DNA of 60,298 bases from CAYRGQ01 sp964423925 (GCA_964423925.1 CAYRGQ010000017.1:1-60298), one strand, 5' to 3'; counted from the first letter of the stretch, positions 1 through 8,240 are shown. The notes: a model not told the origin generated them from the letters alone. Made by a program: numbers and translations.

Positions 1-183
1 CACGTCGTAATTGCCGGAAACACCAGCTACTTCCGTGCTTTGAGTGATGATATACTGCAATGGCAATGTAGGGAAATACTCCTTGTAGTCCTTACCATTC
101 ACGATGATATTACCGCTGCCTGCTGTCAAGTAGATGCGGGCAACAGCCGTTTTCCTTCTTCCTGAAGTGTTCGTTGTTGACAT
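1..183 (-). CDS. rpsI: 30S ribosomal protein S9 (partial, N-terminal part)
   Basis: This is the first 61 codons of ribosomal protein S9; the rest lies beyond the left edge. The protein binds 16S rRNA in the head of the small subunit and its C-terminal tail reaches the P site. The visible start, MSTTNTSGRRKTAVAR, carries the family signature GRRKTAVARIYL followed by a GSGNIIVNGKDYKEYFP stretch, as in other S9 proteins. It begins 11 nt after the stop of rplM on the same strand, the usual L13-S9 operon order. No separate promoter is visible, so it is probably cotranscribed with rplM from the site at 692-722. Confidence 0.97.
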   Translation of the reverse strand, partial: MSTTNTSGRRKTAVARIYLTAGSGNIIVNGKDYKEYFPTLPLQYIITQSTEVAGVSGNYDV

Positions 184-194
184 GTCTTTTCTCC

Positions 195-638
195 TTAGAA
201 TTTAATAGTGGTTGGATTCTGCGCGGCGTGTGGGTGCTCGTTTCCTGCATACACATAAAGGTTGCGGAACAGGGCGCGGCCCAAACGGTTCTTGGGAAGC
301 ATGCCACGCACGGCCTTTTCCACGAGACGCTCAGGGTGCTTTGCCAGCAATTCTTTAGGAGATGTAAAACGCTGACCGCCGGGGTAGCCCGTATAGCGAA
401 CATATTGCTTGTCGCCCAGCTTGTTGCCAGTCAGCTTAACTTTGTCTGCATTGATCACAATCACGTTATCGCCGCAGTCTACGTGTGGGGTGTACGTAGG
501 CTTGTGTTTCCCCCGGATTACCTTTGCAATCTGGGATGACAAGCGCCCCAAAATCTCGCCTTCCGCATCAACAACGATCCACTCCTTGTTGACGGTCTTT
601 TTGTTGGCAGAGACAGTTTTGTAACTTAACGTATTCAC
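195..638 (-). CDS. rplM: 50S ribosomal protein L13
   Basis: The 147-residue product is full-length L13, an early-assembling protein of the large subunit. Family landmarks are visible: the WIVVDAEGEILGRLSSQIA start, the HVDCGDNVIVINADKVKLTG block, and the C-terminal RGMLPKNRLGRALFRNLYVY segment followed by a short HPHAAQNPTTIKF tail. It is the first gene of the rplM-rpsI operon. The ATG lies about 50 nt downstream of a perfect Bacteroidota promoter, and the leader between them is AT-rich. Length and motifs are normal for the family. Confidence 0.98.
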   Translation of the reverse strand: MNTLSYKTVSANKKTVNKEWIVVDAEGEILGRLSSQIAKVIRGKHKPTYTPHVDCGDNVIVINADKVKLTGNKLGDKQYVRYTGYPGGQRFTSPKELLAKHPERLVEKAVRGMLPKNRLGRALFRNLYVYAGNEHPHAAQNPTTIKF

Positions 639-691
639 TTGCTTTGTATTAATTAATTAAATATTTTTAGCTCCCTTCATTTTAGGGACTG

Positions 692-722
692 CAAAGGTAG
701 GGTATTTTATTTTATTTCGCAA
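692..722 (-). promoter_or_regulatory. Promoter of rplM-rpsI
   Basis: On the reverse strand TTG (720-722) is followed by exactly 20 nt and TACCTTTG (692-699), a full match to the Bacteroidota -33/-7 pattern. Transcription would start near 687, giving a leader of about 50 nt before the rplM ATG. Confidence 0.8.
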
Positions 723-963
723 ACGAAAAAATGCCAGATTGTCCGGGAGCTGCCTCGTCCTTACTTCGTGTCAATCATCGGATTAGCGTCTGCCTCGTCG
801 GCGTTCGATATTGCGGGTCGGACCGAGTGTAGGTATTGCATTCCCGACACAAATATACGCCTTCTTTTTCCTATTTTTGGCAACGTCGGCTCACCTTGCG
901 TGCCCCCTGCGTCCTTTTTTGGCGTGCGTGGCGCCAGCGCTTCCGGCCCAACTTACGACAATC

Positions 964-2721
964 ATGAAAGTATATATCGCGATTCTTGGATTTTATATAA
1001 TGCCGCTGTTCCTGTTAGCGGACGGTAAGGGTTTCGGCTCGAATGCCGCGTACGATCGTGTCGGGGCACAGGACACCCTTTTCCAGGCAGACACGGCACA
1101 TTTGCGGATGCTCTATTTAAATGGGTTGAAGCAACGTGCAGAAGGTCGGGCGAGTGAGGCAATGCAGACCTTTCTGCATATTGTGCGGGCGCAACCCGAC
1201 CATTATCAAGCGCAGTACGAGCTGGCCCGCGTGTCGCTTGAGTTACAGGACTACCGCTCGGCAGAGGAAGCGGCACAATCCGCCGCAACGGGGCAACCCG
1301 ACAAGAAAGCTCATTGGGAGCTGTTGCTCGAGATTTACCGGCAAACCGGAAATTTGGCAGGCATGCCACCGGTGTTTCAAGCCCTTGCGAAAATCGAGCC
1401 CGACAACCCGGCACACTACCACAGCGAGGCCTACGTCCACTTCCTGAACAAGGATTATGAACAGTCATTGGAACGCTATGCGCAAGCACGGGAGCGCCTG
1501 GGCGACACGGAGGATGGCATCATAGGCGAGAGCGAGGTCTATGTAGCGATGGAAAAGCCTGACGCAGCCATCGACCTCCTTGCCGGTTTCATTAAGAAAA
1601 AACCAAAAACGGTTCGCCCGCACATGCTCCTCGCCGAACTGTATACGCTCACTAAGCAGCCGCGTCGCGCCTTGAAAACCCTAGACCAAGCCGCGACGCG
1701 TTTCCCAGACGAAGGTGTCGTTTTGCTGGGGCGCGCGGACGCGTATCTGGCGATGGGACGTGAGCGCCAAGCCCTCGAAAACCTGAAAACCGCCTTTGCA
1801 GGCGAACAGCTGGATATCGATGCGAAAGCAAGCGTATTGTACACCACGTTGAGCAACAACGCCCGGCCGCTGTCGGATGAGGCGATTGGCGAGCTTGCCG
1901 ACATGTTGGTTAGTCAATATCCCCAAAATCCACAGGCCCACGCCGTACGCGGTGATGTGTATGCGCAGTTGGGCGATGCCGAACGAGCACGCGAGGGTTA
2001 CCTCAAAGCATTGGACATCAATATGTACCTAGAGCCTGTTTGGCAGCAGCTGCTGCAAGCAGAGCTACAGCTTGGATTGAACGATGAGGTCGTGAAGCAC
2101 GGCAAGGAGGCAGCTACACTGTTTCCCAACAACGCCATTATCGCCTTCTTCACCGGACACGGCTTGATGGCCAACAAGGACCTGACTGGCGCCCGCGCGC
2201 GCTTTGAACATGCGTTGAATACCGCCAATGCCGTCAATCCGATGCAACTAAGTCAACTTTACAGCAGCTTGGGCGATGTGTACAACGCTTTGGAGATGCA
2301 TCCGGAATCCGACGTAGCGTACGAAGAAGCCATCGCCGTGGACACGTCAAACGCCTATGCGCTTAATAACTATGCGTATTATTTGGCATTGCGCAAAGAG
2401 AAGCTCGATCAGGCGGCCTCCATGGCGGAGCGCGCCGTGCGCTTGCAGCCCGGCGTAGAGCACTATGAAGACACGTACGCTTGGGTGCTTTTCCAGCAAA
2501 GAAAATACGACGAAGCGCTGGTGTGGATAAAGCGTGCCATGGAAAGCGCCAACGAGCCGTCTGAGGTTTTGTACGAGCATTACGGTGATATCCTAGCGAT
2601 GAATGGCGAGATTGAAAATGCCGTCATTCAGTGGAAAAAGGCACGTGAGGTAGCTACGGCCGTTGGCAAAGATATTGAGAGCTTGTCGAAAAAAATCAAT
2701 GAGAGGAAGTACATTGAATAG
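964..2721 (+). CDS. Tetratricopeptide repeat protein, probably exported
   Basis: The 585-residue product has an N-terminal hydrophobic segment (about residues 2-18, MKVYIAILGFYIMPLFLLA) that looks like a signal peptide. It then has TPR-type helical pairs along nearly its whole length, for example AEGRASEAMQTFLHIVRAQP near the start, ARARFEHALNTA, and ALNNYAYYLALRKEKLDQAA near the end. TPR arrays act as protein-binding scaffolds; no catalytic domain is visible. The frame is open upstream to 811, but the ATG at 964 is chosen because only it puts the hydrophobic segment at the N terminus. The stop overlaps the next gene (DUF4292), so the two are probably translated together. The partner is unknown; envelope assembly is inferred from neighbouring EnvC-like and TatA genes. 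Confidence 0.9.
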   Translation: MKVYIAILGFYIMPLFLLADGKGFGSNAAYDRVGAQDTLFQADTAHLRMLYLNGLKQRAEGRASEAMQTFLHIVRAQPDHYQAQYELARVSLELQDYRSAEEAAQSAATGQPDKKAHWELLLEIYRQTGNLAGMPPVFQALAKIEPDNPAHYHSEAYVHFLNKDYEQSLERYAQARERLGDTEDGIIGESEVYVAMEKPDAAIDLLAGFIKKKPKTVRPHMLLAELYTLTKQPRRALKTLDQAATRFPDEGVVLLGRADAYLAMGRERQALENLKTAFAGEQLDIDAKASVLYTTLSNNARPLSDEAIGELADMLVSQYPQNPQAHAVRGDVYAQLGDAERAREGYLKALDINMYLEPVWQQLLQAELQLGLNDEVVKHGKEAATLFPNNAIIAFFTGHGLMANKDLTGARARFEHALNTANAVNPMQLSQLYSSLGDVYNALEMHPESDVAYEEAIAVDTSNAYALNNYAYYLALRKEKLDQAASMAERAVRLQPGVEHYEDTYAWVLFQQRKYDEALVWIKRAMESANEPSEVLYEHYGDILAMNGEIENAVIQWKKAREVATAVGKDIESLSKKINERKYIE

Positions 2722-3487
2722 GCTATTGTGGCTAGCGTTAGTGTTGCTCGTGGCGGTAGGATGTAAATCGCGACGGGAGCGGGGTAGCGTGCCCATCGCT
2801 GGCGAACGGTTTGTGTCTCGCGCGGAATCCGCCGAAATCAGGCGAGGTATGGAAGGTGCGCGGTTGGACTATACCACATTCAATGGCCGCGCCAAGAGCA
2901 CGCTTCGGCTCAACAAGGACATCCACGACGTGACCGCTCATGTGCGGATCCGCAAGGATGAAGCGATTTGGATTTCGGTGACGGCCTTGCTCGGGATGGA
3001 GGTGGCCCGGTTGATGATTACACCCGAGCGCGTGCAAATCATCAACCGGTTGCAGTCTGTATACGTCGATCAGCCTTTTGGTTATATCCATCGCTTTGCG
3101 AGTGAAAAACTGGATTTTGAGGCCGTGCAGGATTTGCTGACGGGTGAGGTGCTTCGGTCGGTTATGGATCGACAGGCGAGTGTGAGCGCGTTTGACCACG
3201 GATTTGTGTTTCGCGGTGGGCGTGAAGACCTCGTCTATGAACTCACGCTCGATACGGCATACCGCGCGAGCTTTACGGCGCTAAACGATGCGGCTACCGG
3301 ACAGCGCTTGACGTCGCTATACGAAAATCGCACCGCGCCGGGGCGCGCGTTTCCTGAGGTGTTGCAGTTGTCCATGCAGGCCGATCGTCTCGATTTGCAG
3401 ATTGATATGGCATACAACCGCGTGGTGTTTGATGAAGACGTAGACATGCCGTTTTCCATTCCGCCTCGGTTTGAAGAAGTGCAATGA
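2699..3487 (+). CDS. DUF4292 family lipoprotein
   Basis: The product is about 262 residues. It starts with a lipoprotein signal (hydrophobic LLWLALVLLVAVGC, with the acylated cysteine at about residue 22) and continues as a soluble, beta-rich region. The order of segments, including the block around TTFNGRAKSTLRLNKD and WISVTALLGMEVARLMITP, matches the DUF4292 family of Bacteroidota, which resembles LolA/LolB-type lipoprotein carriers; that functional link is inference. The ATG at 2699 overlaps the upstream TPR gene by 23 nt. A TTG at 2714 preceded by GAGGAAG is an alternative start and would still leave the lipobox intact. It sits between the TPR protein and the EnvC-like factor, an arrangement consistent with outer-membrane or cell-wall work. 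Confidence 0.88.
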   Translation: MRGSTLNRLLWLALVLLVAVGCKSRRERGSVPIAGERFVSRAESAEIRRGMEGARLDYTTFNGRAKSTLRLNKDIHDVTAHVRIRKDEAIWISVTALLGMEVARLMITPERVQIINRLQSVYVDQPFGYIHRFASEKLDFEAVQDLLTGEVLRSVMDRQASVSAFDHGFVFRGGREDLVYELTLDTAYRASFTALNDAATGQRLTSLYENRTAPGRAFPEVLQLSMQADRLDLQIDMAYNRVVFDEDVDMPFSIPPRFEEVQ

Positions 3488-3587
3488 CGAAAGCGTGGCA
3501 CTGAGGAGGATATGGTGCTTTGACCTACTTTTATTACTTTCGCAGACAATAAAACCGGGGTAAGCTCGGTTAATCTTAGATAAACAC

Positions 3588-4886
3588 ATGCGGGTTAACG
3601 TGATCAAAGCTTTCTTGTGCGCAATCTTGTTGCTGCTAGCGGCACCTTGGGCAATGGGCCAAAGTAGTGCCGAGCTGAAAAAACAACGGGAGCGACTAAA
3701 TAGGGAAATCCAGGAGCTGGATAAGAGCATTCGTTCCACGGCTAGCGAGCGAAGCCTTTCGCTCCGCCAGGTGAACGAGCTGACCACACAGCTTCGCCTA
3801 CGCGAGCAGAAAGTCGCAACGATCAATAGCGAAATCAAGATCATTAATAACCAGATTGCTTCGCACAACAAGACTATCCAGAACCTGCGCAACCAGCTGG
3901 CCAAGCTTCGCAAGGACTACGAAAGCATGATTATGTTCGCCTTCCGCAATCGGAATGCGCATAACAAGATGATGTTCATTTTCGCGTCTGACGACTTCAA
4001 CCAAGCATTTAAGCGGGTCAAATACCTGCAGCAATTTAATGAGTCTCGCAAGAAGCGAGCAGAAGAAATTGCCAATACGCAACAGGAAATAGCGCTGAAG
4101 GTGGCACAGCTCGAGGCGAGTAAAAAAGAACAAGCCGACCTGTTGGCCGAGGCGCAGGCCGAGCGCAACCTGATTGCCCAGGAGCAGGGCGCAGAGTCTA
4201 AAGTGCTTACCGCGCTTACCCGGCAGGAGAAGGAATTCAAGCAGGAGCTCGCTAAAAAGCAGCAGGAAGACGCGCGCTTGGCACGGGCGATTGACAACGC
4301 GATACGGCGGGAAGTAGAGGAAGAAATGAAGCGGCAGGAGGCGGCTAGGCTGGCCGCCGCCAAGCTGGAGGCCGCCCGCACGGGCAAGACCGTCGAGGAG
4401 GTGGAGGCTGAGCGACCGGTAGAAGCCACAAAGACGGCGGTGGAGCTCCTGGCGGCCACACCAGCAGCGGCTAAGTTGTCGGCTGATTTTGCTAGCAACC
4501 GCGGACGATTACCCTGGCCGGTGCAAAACGGAATCATAACATCGCGCTTTGGCCGTCACACGATGGGGCGCAACGTAACGGTAGACAACGACGGAATCAA
4601 AATCCGCACCCAAGCCAACGCCAACGTGAATGCGGTGTTTGGCGGTCAGGTAACTGCGGTCATGCCCCTCGATGCAGGAGCTGGGTTTATCGTCATCGTC
4701 CGCCACGGAAAGTACATCACCGTGTACGCTAACCTGCGTTCGGTAGCGGTACGGCGCGGACAGGAGGTAGAGCTGGGGCAGACCCTCGGACAAACCTATG
4801 CAGAAGAAGACGGGTACTCCGAATTTCAGTTCCAGGTACTGGAAGGCTTTGACCACCATGACCCCGAATCTTGGCTGGCGCGTTAG
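3588..4886 (+). CDS. Murein hydrolase activator, EnvC-like (coiled coil plus degenerate LytM domain)
   Basis: The 432-residue product has a signal peptide (residues 1-24, ending near PWAMGQ) and a long charged coiled coil (about 28-260) rich in Lys, Glu, Gln and Ala. A low-complexity Ala/Glu linker follows, then a C-terminal LytM/M23 domain (about 305-432). The residues that bind zinc in active LytM peptidases are missing: no His precedes the Asp in the TVDNDGIKI region, the usual YAHL is YANL, and the usual HxH near the end is EFQFQV. This is the pattern of EnvC/NlpD proteins, which do not cut peptidoglycan but switch on amidases during cell separation. It lies 100 nt after the DUF4292 gene and upstream of tatA. 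Confidence 0.9.
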   Translation: MRVNVIKAFLCAILLLLAAPWAMGQSSAELKKQRERLNREIQELDKSIRSTASERSLSLRQVNELTTQLRLREQKVATINSEIKIINNQIASHNKTIQNLRNQLAKLRKDYESMIMFAFRNRNAHNKMMFIFASDDFNQAFKRVKYLQQFNESRKKRAEEIANTQQEIALKVAQLEASKKEQADLLAEAQAERNLIAQEQGAESKVLTALTRQEKEFKQELAKKQQEDARLARAIDNAIRREVEEEMKRQEAARLAAAKLEAARTGKTVEEVEAERPVEATKTAVELLAATPAAAKLSADFASNRGRLPWPVQNGIITSRFGRHTMGRNVTVDNDGIKIRTQANANVNAVFGGQVTAVMPLDAGAGFIVIVRHGKYITVYANLRSVAVRRGQEVELGQTLGQTYAEEDGYSEFQFQVLEGFDHHDPESWLAR

Positions 4887-4960
4887 GTCTGCGCAGACTG
4901 GAAAGCATTGAAATGCAAAAGAATCTTGCCCGGCTTTTCCATATTAAATAAAAATATACT

Positions 4961-4968
4961 TACATTTG
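4961..4968 (+). promoter_or_regulatory. Possible -7 box upstream of tatA
   Basis: TACATTTG fits the Bacteroidota -7 element fully and lies 55 nt before the tatA start. There is no TTG at the expected distance upstream, so only half of the promoter is supported. The gene could also be read through from envC. Confidence 0.4.
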
Positions 4969-5023
4969 TATTTGCGTATGCAAGTGTGCCCGTAAGGGTG
5001 CGAAGTACAAAATAAACAGAGCT

Positions 5024-5209
5024 ATGTTAGATTCAGTTTTTTTATTCCTAGGTGCACAAGAGATTATCCTTATCGTTCTGGCGCTTTTACTGCTGTTTGG
5101 CGGTCGTAAGATTCCAGAATTAATGCGTGGAATGGGGCGTGGTATCCGGGAATTCAAGGAAGGACAGAAAGAAATTCCACAGCAAGAGGACGTGCAAGAA
5201 AAAAGCTGA
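5024..5209 (+). CDS. tatA: Sec-independent protein translocase subunit TatA/E
   Basis: The 61-residue product has the full TatA layout: a single N-terminal membrane helix (IILIVLALLLLFGGRKIPEL), a glycine-containing hinge, an amphipathic helix (MRGMGRGIREFKEG) and a short acidic tail. TatA forms the pore that lets folded proteins with twin-arginine signals cross the inner membrane. A likely client in this same window is the Gfo/Idh/MocA oxidoreductase at 54970, which has an RRDFLK signal. No tatC is seen here. A hairpin with a T-rich tail follows at 5237-5278. Confidence 0.95.
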   Translation: MLDSVFLFLGAQEIILIVLALLLLFGGRKIPELMRGMGRGIREFKEGQKEIPQQEDVQEKS

Positions 5210-5236
5210 TCAGCGCTTTCTTATAACGAATTTGCG

Positions 5237-5278
5237 AAGCTTAAAGCCGCGTAGTTAACGGGGTTTTAAGCTTTTGTT
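5237..5278 (+). terminator. Probable intrinsic terminator after tatA
   Basis: AAGCTTAAAGCC (5237-5248) pairs with GGTTTTAAGCTT (5262-5273) over 12 bp including one G-T pair. A T-rich stretch follows (TTTGTTCT). It lies 28 nt after the tatA stop. The loop is long (13 nt) and the T tract is interrupted, so strength is uncertain. Confidence 0.55.
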
Positions 5279-5372
5279 CTTTAGGCCAGATACGAGTTGT
5301 TTTCCAGCACAATAAAGTTAAGGTTGCAGCCGTTATGGTAACATTATAATAGTGGAAATTATTAAACCAGGT

Positions 5373-5417
5373 AGCCCTGATCAGAAAAGGGCTCGGCATG
5401 TTGCTTAGCAATATGCC
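5373..5417 (+). promoter_or_regulatory. Two stacked hairpins in the leader of the lytic transglycosylase gene
   Basis: AGCCCT (5373-5378) pairs with AGGGCT (5388-5393). After one base, GGCATGTTGC (5395-5404) pairs over 10 bp (one G-T) with GCAATATGCC (5408-5417) around a 3-nt loop. The second hairpin ends 31 nt before the ATG at 5449 and is followed by the T-rich TTGTTGTTATG. It could be a terminator of upstream transcription or a structured regulatory leader; no known riboswitch class was recognised. Confidence 0.5.
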
Positions 5418-5448
5418 TTGTTGTTATGCCTGCAATCGGTAATAAAAA

Positions 5449-6858
5449 ATGAGGATTGAATGTATCTCGGCCTTAACGGTCTGTGGCATGCTGTGTCTGC
5501 CCCTGGCCGAAGTGGCCGCTACACCCCGTCATGCCTTCCACGACTCGGATTCGGCTAACCGATCTAGAATGATCCAACGTCTGGAAGAAATTAGTGAAGA
5601 CGTCAACTTTTTAGAAGCCGAGCTATTCCCCCAGGAAACGCTCGAACTCGTTCCCCTTACTGTGGAAGGAAGGTTGCGTTTCATCGAAAAGGACGTGCCC
5701 ATGAGCTATAATGAGCAGGTACGCTCCTATATCGAAACCTATACTAGCCCGCGGTACCGCAATCACGTCGGGCGCATGCTGGGTCTAAGTGAGTACTATT
5801 TCCCTGTCTTCGAACGCATATTTGCCGAAACGGGACTTCCAGAGGAATTCAAGTATTTGGCCATTATCGAATCGGCGTTCAACCCGCACGCCGTTTCGCG
5901 CGTGGGCGCTACAGGGCAATGGCAGTTCATGTTTGCCACGGCTCGTATGTACGGCTTGGAAATTGACAAGGACATCGACGAGCGCCGCGACCCCGTGGCG
6001 GCTACATACGCGGCATCCGCCTACCTACGTGATGCCTATGAACGGTTCGACGATTGGCTGCTGGCCATCGCCTCGTACAACTGTGGGCCGGGCAACGTCC
6101 TTCGGGCTATTAAGCGATCGGGACTAGAGCGCCCCGATTATTGGCAAATCAGCCCCTATCTGCCGCGCGAGACTCGCAATTATGTGCCGGCTTTTATCGC
6201 TATGGCCTACGTGTTCGCATTTCATGAAGAGCACGGCATTGAGCCGATAAAATCGGAACTCGAAATGCCTGCCGAGGAAGTGGCCGTCAACCGGACGGTT
6301 TCGCTAAAAGACATTGCGAAGGCATTGGATCGGGATGTAGCTTCGCTTAAGGTTCTTAACCCGGCTTACAAGCGCGACGCCGTGAAGGGTTCGCCAGACC
6401 GGCCCAGACGCATCGTGTTGCCCGACGTCGAACCTACCCATTATCCCGCATTATATGCCGTGCTGAACCATGGAGCAGTGCCCGGCGAACCACAAAGCAT
6501 GAACGCGTCGGTGACCGTTGACGAGGAGAGGCCCATGGCCACCCATCGGGTGAAGCGGGGAGAATCGCTAGCCACGATTGCGCGCCGCCACGGCGTGACG
6601 GTGGAGGACCTCCGCGTTTGGAACGACCTGAAAGGGAATACGATCCTTGCCGGCCAAAACCTGCGTGTAGGACAAAAAGCGACGACATCATCCGAGGAAT
6701 CCGCTTCGTATGTTACCTATAAAGTGAAAAGGGGCGATACACTGTCGACTATTGCCAAGCGCTATCCTGGAGCGACAGTGAATAAGATCAAAGCCGACAA
6801 TAATCTGGCGAACAATCAGATTAAGGCAGGGATGACCCTCAAAATCGGTAGACTGTAA
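5449..6858 (+). CDS. Membrane-bound lytic murein transglycosylase, MltD type, with two LysM domains
   Basis: The 469-residue product has a signal peptide (about residues 1-25), an N-terminal helical region, and an SLT lytic transglycosylase domain (about 120-240). The catalytic glutamate is near residue 141 in IIESAFNPHAVSR, and the GATGQWQF and ASYNCGPGNVLRAI motifs are intact. Two LysM modules follow, at about 365-407 and 422-467 (THRVKRGESLATIARRHGVT and TYKVKRGDTLSTIAKRYPG). It cleaves the MurNAc-GlcNAc bond of peptidoglycan to give 1,6-anhydro ends; LysM modules hold it on the wall. No lipobox cysteine is clear at the signal cleavage region, so secretion to the periplasm rather than lipid anchoring is possible. 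It stands alone behind a structured leader. Confidence 0.93.
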   Translation: MRIECISALTVCGMLCLPLAEVAATPRHAFHDSDSANRSRMIQRLEEISEDVNFLEAELFPQETLELVPLTVEGRLRFIEKDVPMSYNEQVRSYIETYTSPRYRNHVGRMLGLSEYYFPVFERIFAETGLPEEFKYLAIIESAFNPHAVSRVGATGQWQFMFATARMYGLEIDKDIDERRDPVAATYAASAYLRDAYERFDDWLLAIASYNCGPGNVLRAIKRSGLERPDYWQISPYLPRETRNYVPAFIAMAYVFAFHEEHGIEPIKSELEMPAEEVAVNRTVSLKDIAKALDRDVASLKVLNPAYKRDAVKGSPDRPRRIVLPDVEPTHYPALYAVLNHGAVPGEPQSMNASVTVDEERPMATHRVKRGESLATIARRHGVTVEDLRVWNDLKGNTILAGQNLRVGQKATTSSEESASYVTYKVKRGDTLSTIAKRYPGATVNKIKADNNLANNQIKAGMTLKIGRL

Positions 6859-6890
6859 GCCACACGCAGCTAGATGAACTTCTTGTTTTG

Positions 6891-7403
6891 TTAGGATAGC
6901 CAGGCGGCATCTTCCACGCCGTCGTGTTCATATAGGGTCACGTCCACATGTTCTTTCAGAATAGTGGATAGTTTCAGGCCGGAAAAATCACTGAAGATGG
7001 GGTATTTATGGTGGCTGCGGTCAATGAGCACCGCGGTCCGCATCTTTTTGAGGGGGACGTCAAAAAACACCCCCATGCCGTAGGCCAGTGTGCGGCCGCT
7101 GTTAAGCACGTCATCTACCAGTATTACCGTTTTATTCTGTGCGCTGGATACCGGGACATCCGTCTGGGCGTTCAGCACGCGGCTGTCCTTGTCCAAACTC
7201 ACCTTGATGAGTTCTACATTGATGGATGAAATATGTTCGAGTTTGGCCTTTAAACGCTGTGCGAATACGTAACCCCGATCGGCGATACCCGCCAATACGA
7301 GCGACTTCTCGTCGAAGTTGTCCTCGAGTATCTGGTAGGCGATACGCACGGTCTTTTTTTCAATTTGGTCTTTGTTTAGGATCAACACGCTTTTCGCTGA
7401 CAT
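6891..7403 (-). CDS. Phosphoribosyltransferase family protein (PyrR/hypoxanthine PRT-like)
   Basis: The 170-residue product is a single type I phosphoribosyltransferase domain. The PRPP-binding signature VILVDDVLNSGRTLAYG is intact in the middle, preceded by a GIADRGYVFAQRL loop of the kind that binds pyrophosphate. The C-terminal part (VLIDRSHHKYPIFSDFSGLK) resembles the PyrR fold. The base that it uses cannot be read from sequence. The frame stays open upstream to 7553, but that stretch runs through the terminator at 7527-7559, so the ATG at 7403 (MSAKSVLILNKDQIEKK) is preferred. It lies downstream of the NlpC/P60 gene and converges on the lytic transglycosylase gene. A second, clearer PyrR is at 19056. 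Confidence 0.87.
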   Translation of the reverse strand: MSAKSVLILNKDQIEKKTVRIAYQILEDNFDEKSLVLAGIADRGYVFAQRLKAKLEHISSINVELIKVSLDKDSRVLNAQTDVPVSSAQNKTVILVDDVLNSGRTLAYGMGVFFDVPLKKMRTAVLIDRSHHKYPIFSDFSGLKLSTILKEHVDVTLYEHDGVEDAAWLS

Positions 7404-7526
7404 ACTCGATATTGTTAGATATGTTTTGGTCGATAAAAATACTAAAAGTTTTTGGAAAGGTGGATTTGGCATACAACGGATTACTGGCTGTATAGGGTAG
7501 GAGTAGGGACTTTTTCGGGGAAAAGC

Positions 7527-7559
7527 AAAAAAAAACCGAATGCGCGCGTGCATTCGGTT
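7527..7559 (-). terminator. Intrinsic terminator after the NlpC/P60 peptidase gene
   Basis: AACCGAATGC (7534-7543) and GCATTCGGTT (7550-7559) form a perfect 10-bp stem. Read on the reverse strand the stem is followed directly by a run of about nine T. It lies 26 nt after the stop of the peptidase gene, a textbook intrinsic terminator. Confidence 0.9.
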
Positions 7560-7584
7560 GTATGTATTTTGTGGGGGCTGCCCT

Positions 7585-8148
7585 TTAGTTGATTCGGGTA
7601 GCGCCGTTGTCGTATTCTTCTTCGTTGTTGTCCGCCATCAGCATCCGGCCGCCGTCGTAATAATACCGGCGCCAGTAGGCTTCGTCTAGCGCGCTGATCA
7701 TCACACCGCGGCTCGAGGAAGCATGAGCGAATTTTCCGTCGCCAATGTAAACACCAACGTGCGTGATACTGCGGCTTCTTATCTTGAAAAACACCAAGTC
7801 CCCAGCTTTGAGGTCGCTTTTCTTTACGGGGCTTACTTGGGTATATATATTGCGGCTGTTGTGGCCCAAGGGGGTATTGAAGACTTGGTTGTAGAGCTCA
7901 TAAGCAAATTTGGAACAGTCAATTCCTTTTTTGCTGTTTCCTCCCAAGCGGTAGGGCGTGCCTATCCAGTCGTAGATAAATTCGTACAGCTTGGTGTTTG
8001 TCGTAGCTGACACAGCTACCCCCATGATCTGCGAAAAATACTCTTTCGCCAAATTATCCGGATCTTCAGGGTCGGTCGAGGTTTGTGCTTGTAAGCCCGT
8101 CGATAAGCAAATGGTAAGCAGCGGAATTAGCAAAGTTAACTTCCTCAT
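7585..8148 (-). CDS. C40 family (NlpC/P60) cell-wall peptidase
   Basis: The 187-residue product has a signal peptide (MRKLTLLIPLLTICLSTGLQAQ, cleaved near residue 22) and a single NlpC/P60 domain (about 52-170). The catalytic cysteine is Cys78 in GIDCSKFAYELY, the catalytic histidine is His130 in SITHVGVYIG, and His142 in FAHASS is in the place of the third polar residue. Enzymes of this family cut D-gamma-glutamyl-meso-diaminopimelate bonds in peptidoglycan stem peptides. The domain is complete and near minimal; no SH3 or LysM binding module is present. It has its own promoter (8210-8240) and its own terminator (7527-7559), so it is a single-gene unit. Confidence 0.94.
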   Translation of the reverse strand: MRKLTLLIPLLTICLSTGLQAQTSTDPEDPDNLAKEYFSQIMGVAVSATTNTKLYEFIYDWIGTPYRLGGNSKKGIDCSKFAYELYNQVFNTPLGHNSRNIYTQVSPVKKSDLKAGDLVFFKIRSRSITHVGVYIGDGKFAHASSSRGVMISALDEAYWRRYYYDGGRMLMADNNEEEYDNGATRIN

Positions 8149-8209
8149 TTGTACTATTTTATGCCGAATGACACTAAGTTAAAATGTCTCGCTAAAATTT
8201 TCGATTTCG

Positions 8210-8240
8210 CAAATGTATACTTTTGTCTGATCAAAACCAA
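8210..8240 (-). promoter_or_regulatory. Promoter of the NlpC/P60 peptidase gene
   Basis: On the reverse strand TTG (8238-8240), exactly 20 nt, then TACATTTG (8210-8217): a full match to the Bacteroidota pattern. The expected start is near 8205, giving a leader of about 57 nt. Confidence 0.78.

Noticed and set aside
872..879. TATTTTTG as a promoter for the first TPR gene
   Set aside because: It fits the -7 element but has no TTG at suitable spacing; not strong enough to call.
811..963. Upstream extension of the first TPR protein
   Set aside because: It adds 51 residues before the signal-like helix and has no family similarity; ATG at 964 is better.
3917..4537. Ser/Ala/Cys-rich reverse frame of 206 codons
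   Set aside because: It is the reverse reading of the EnvC coiled coil; the low complexity follows from Lys/Glu/Ala codons on the other strand.
7404..7553. Upstream extension of the phosphoribosyltransferase
   Set aside because: It would run through the intrinsic terminator of the preceding gene and add 50 residues not typical of the family.
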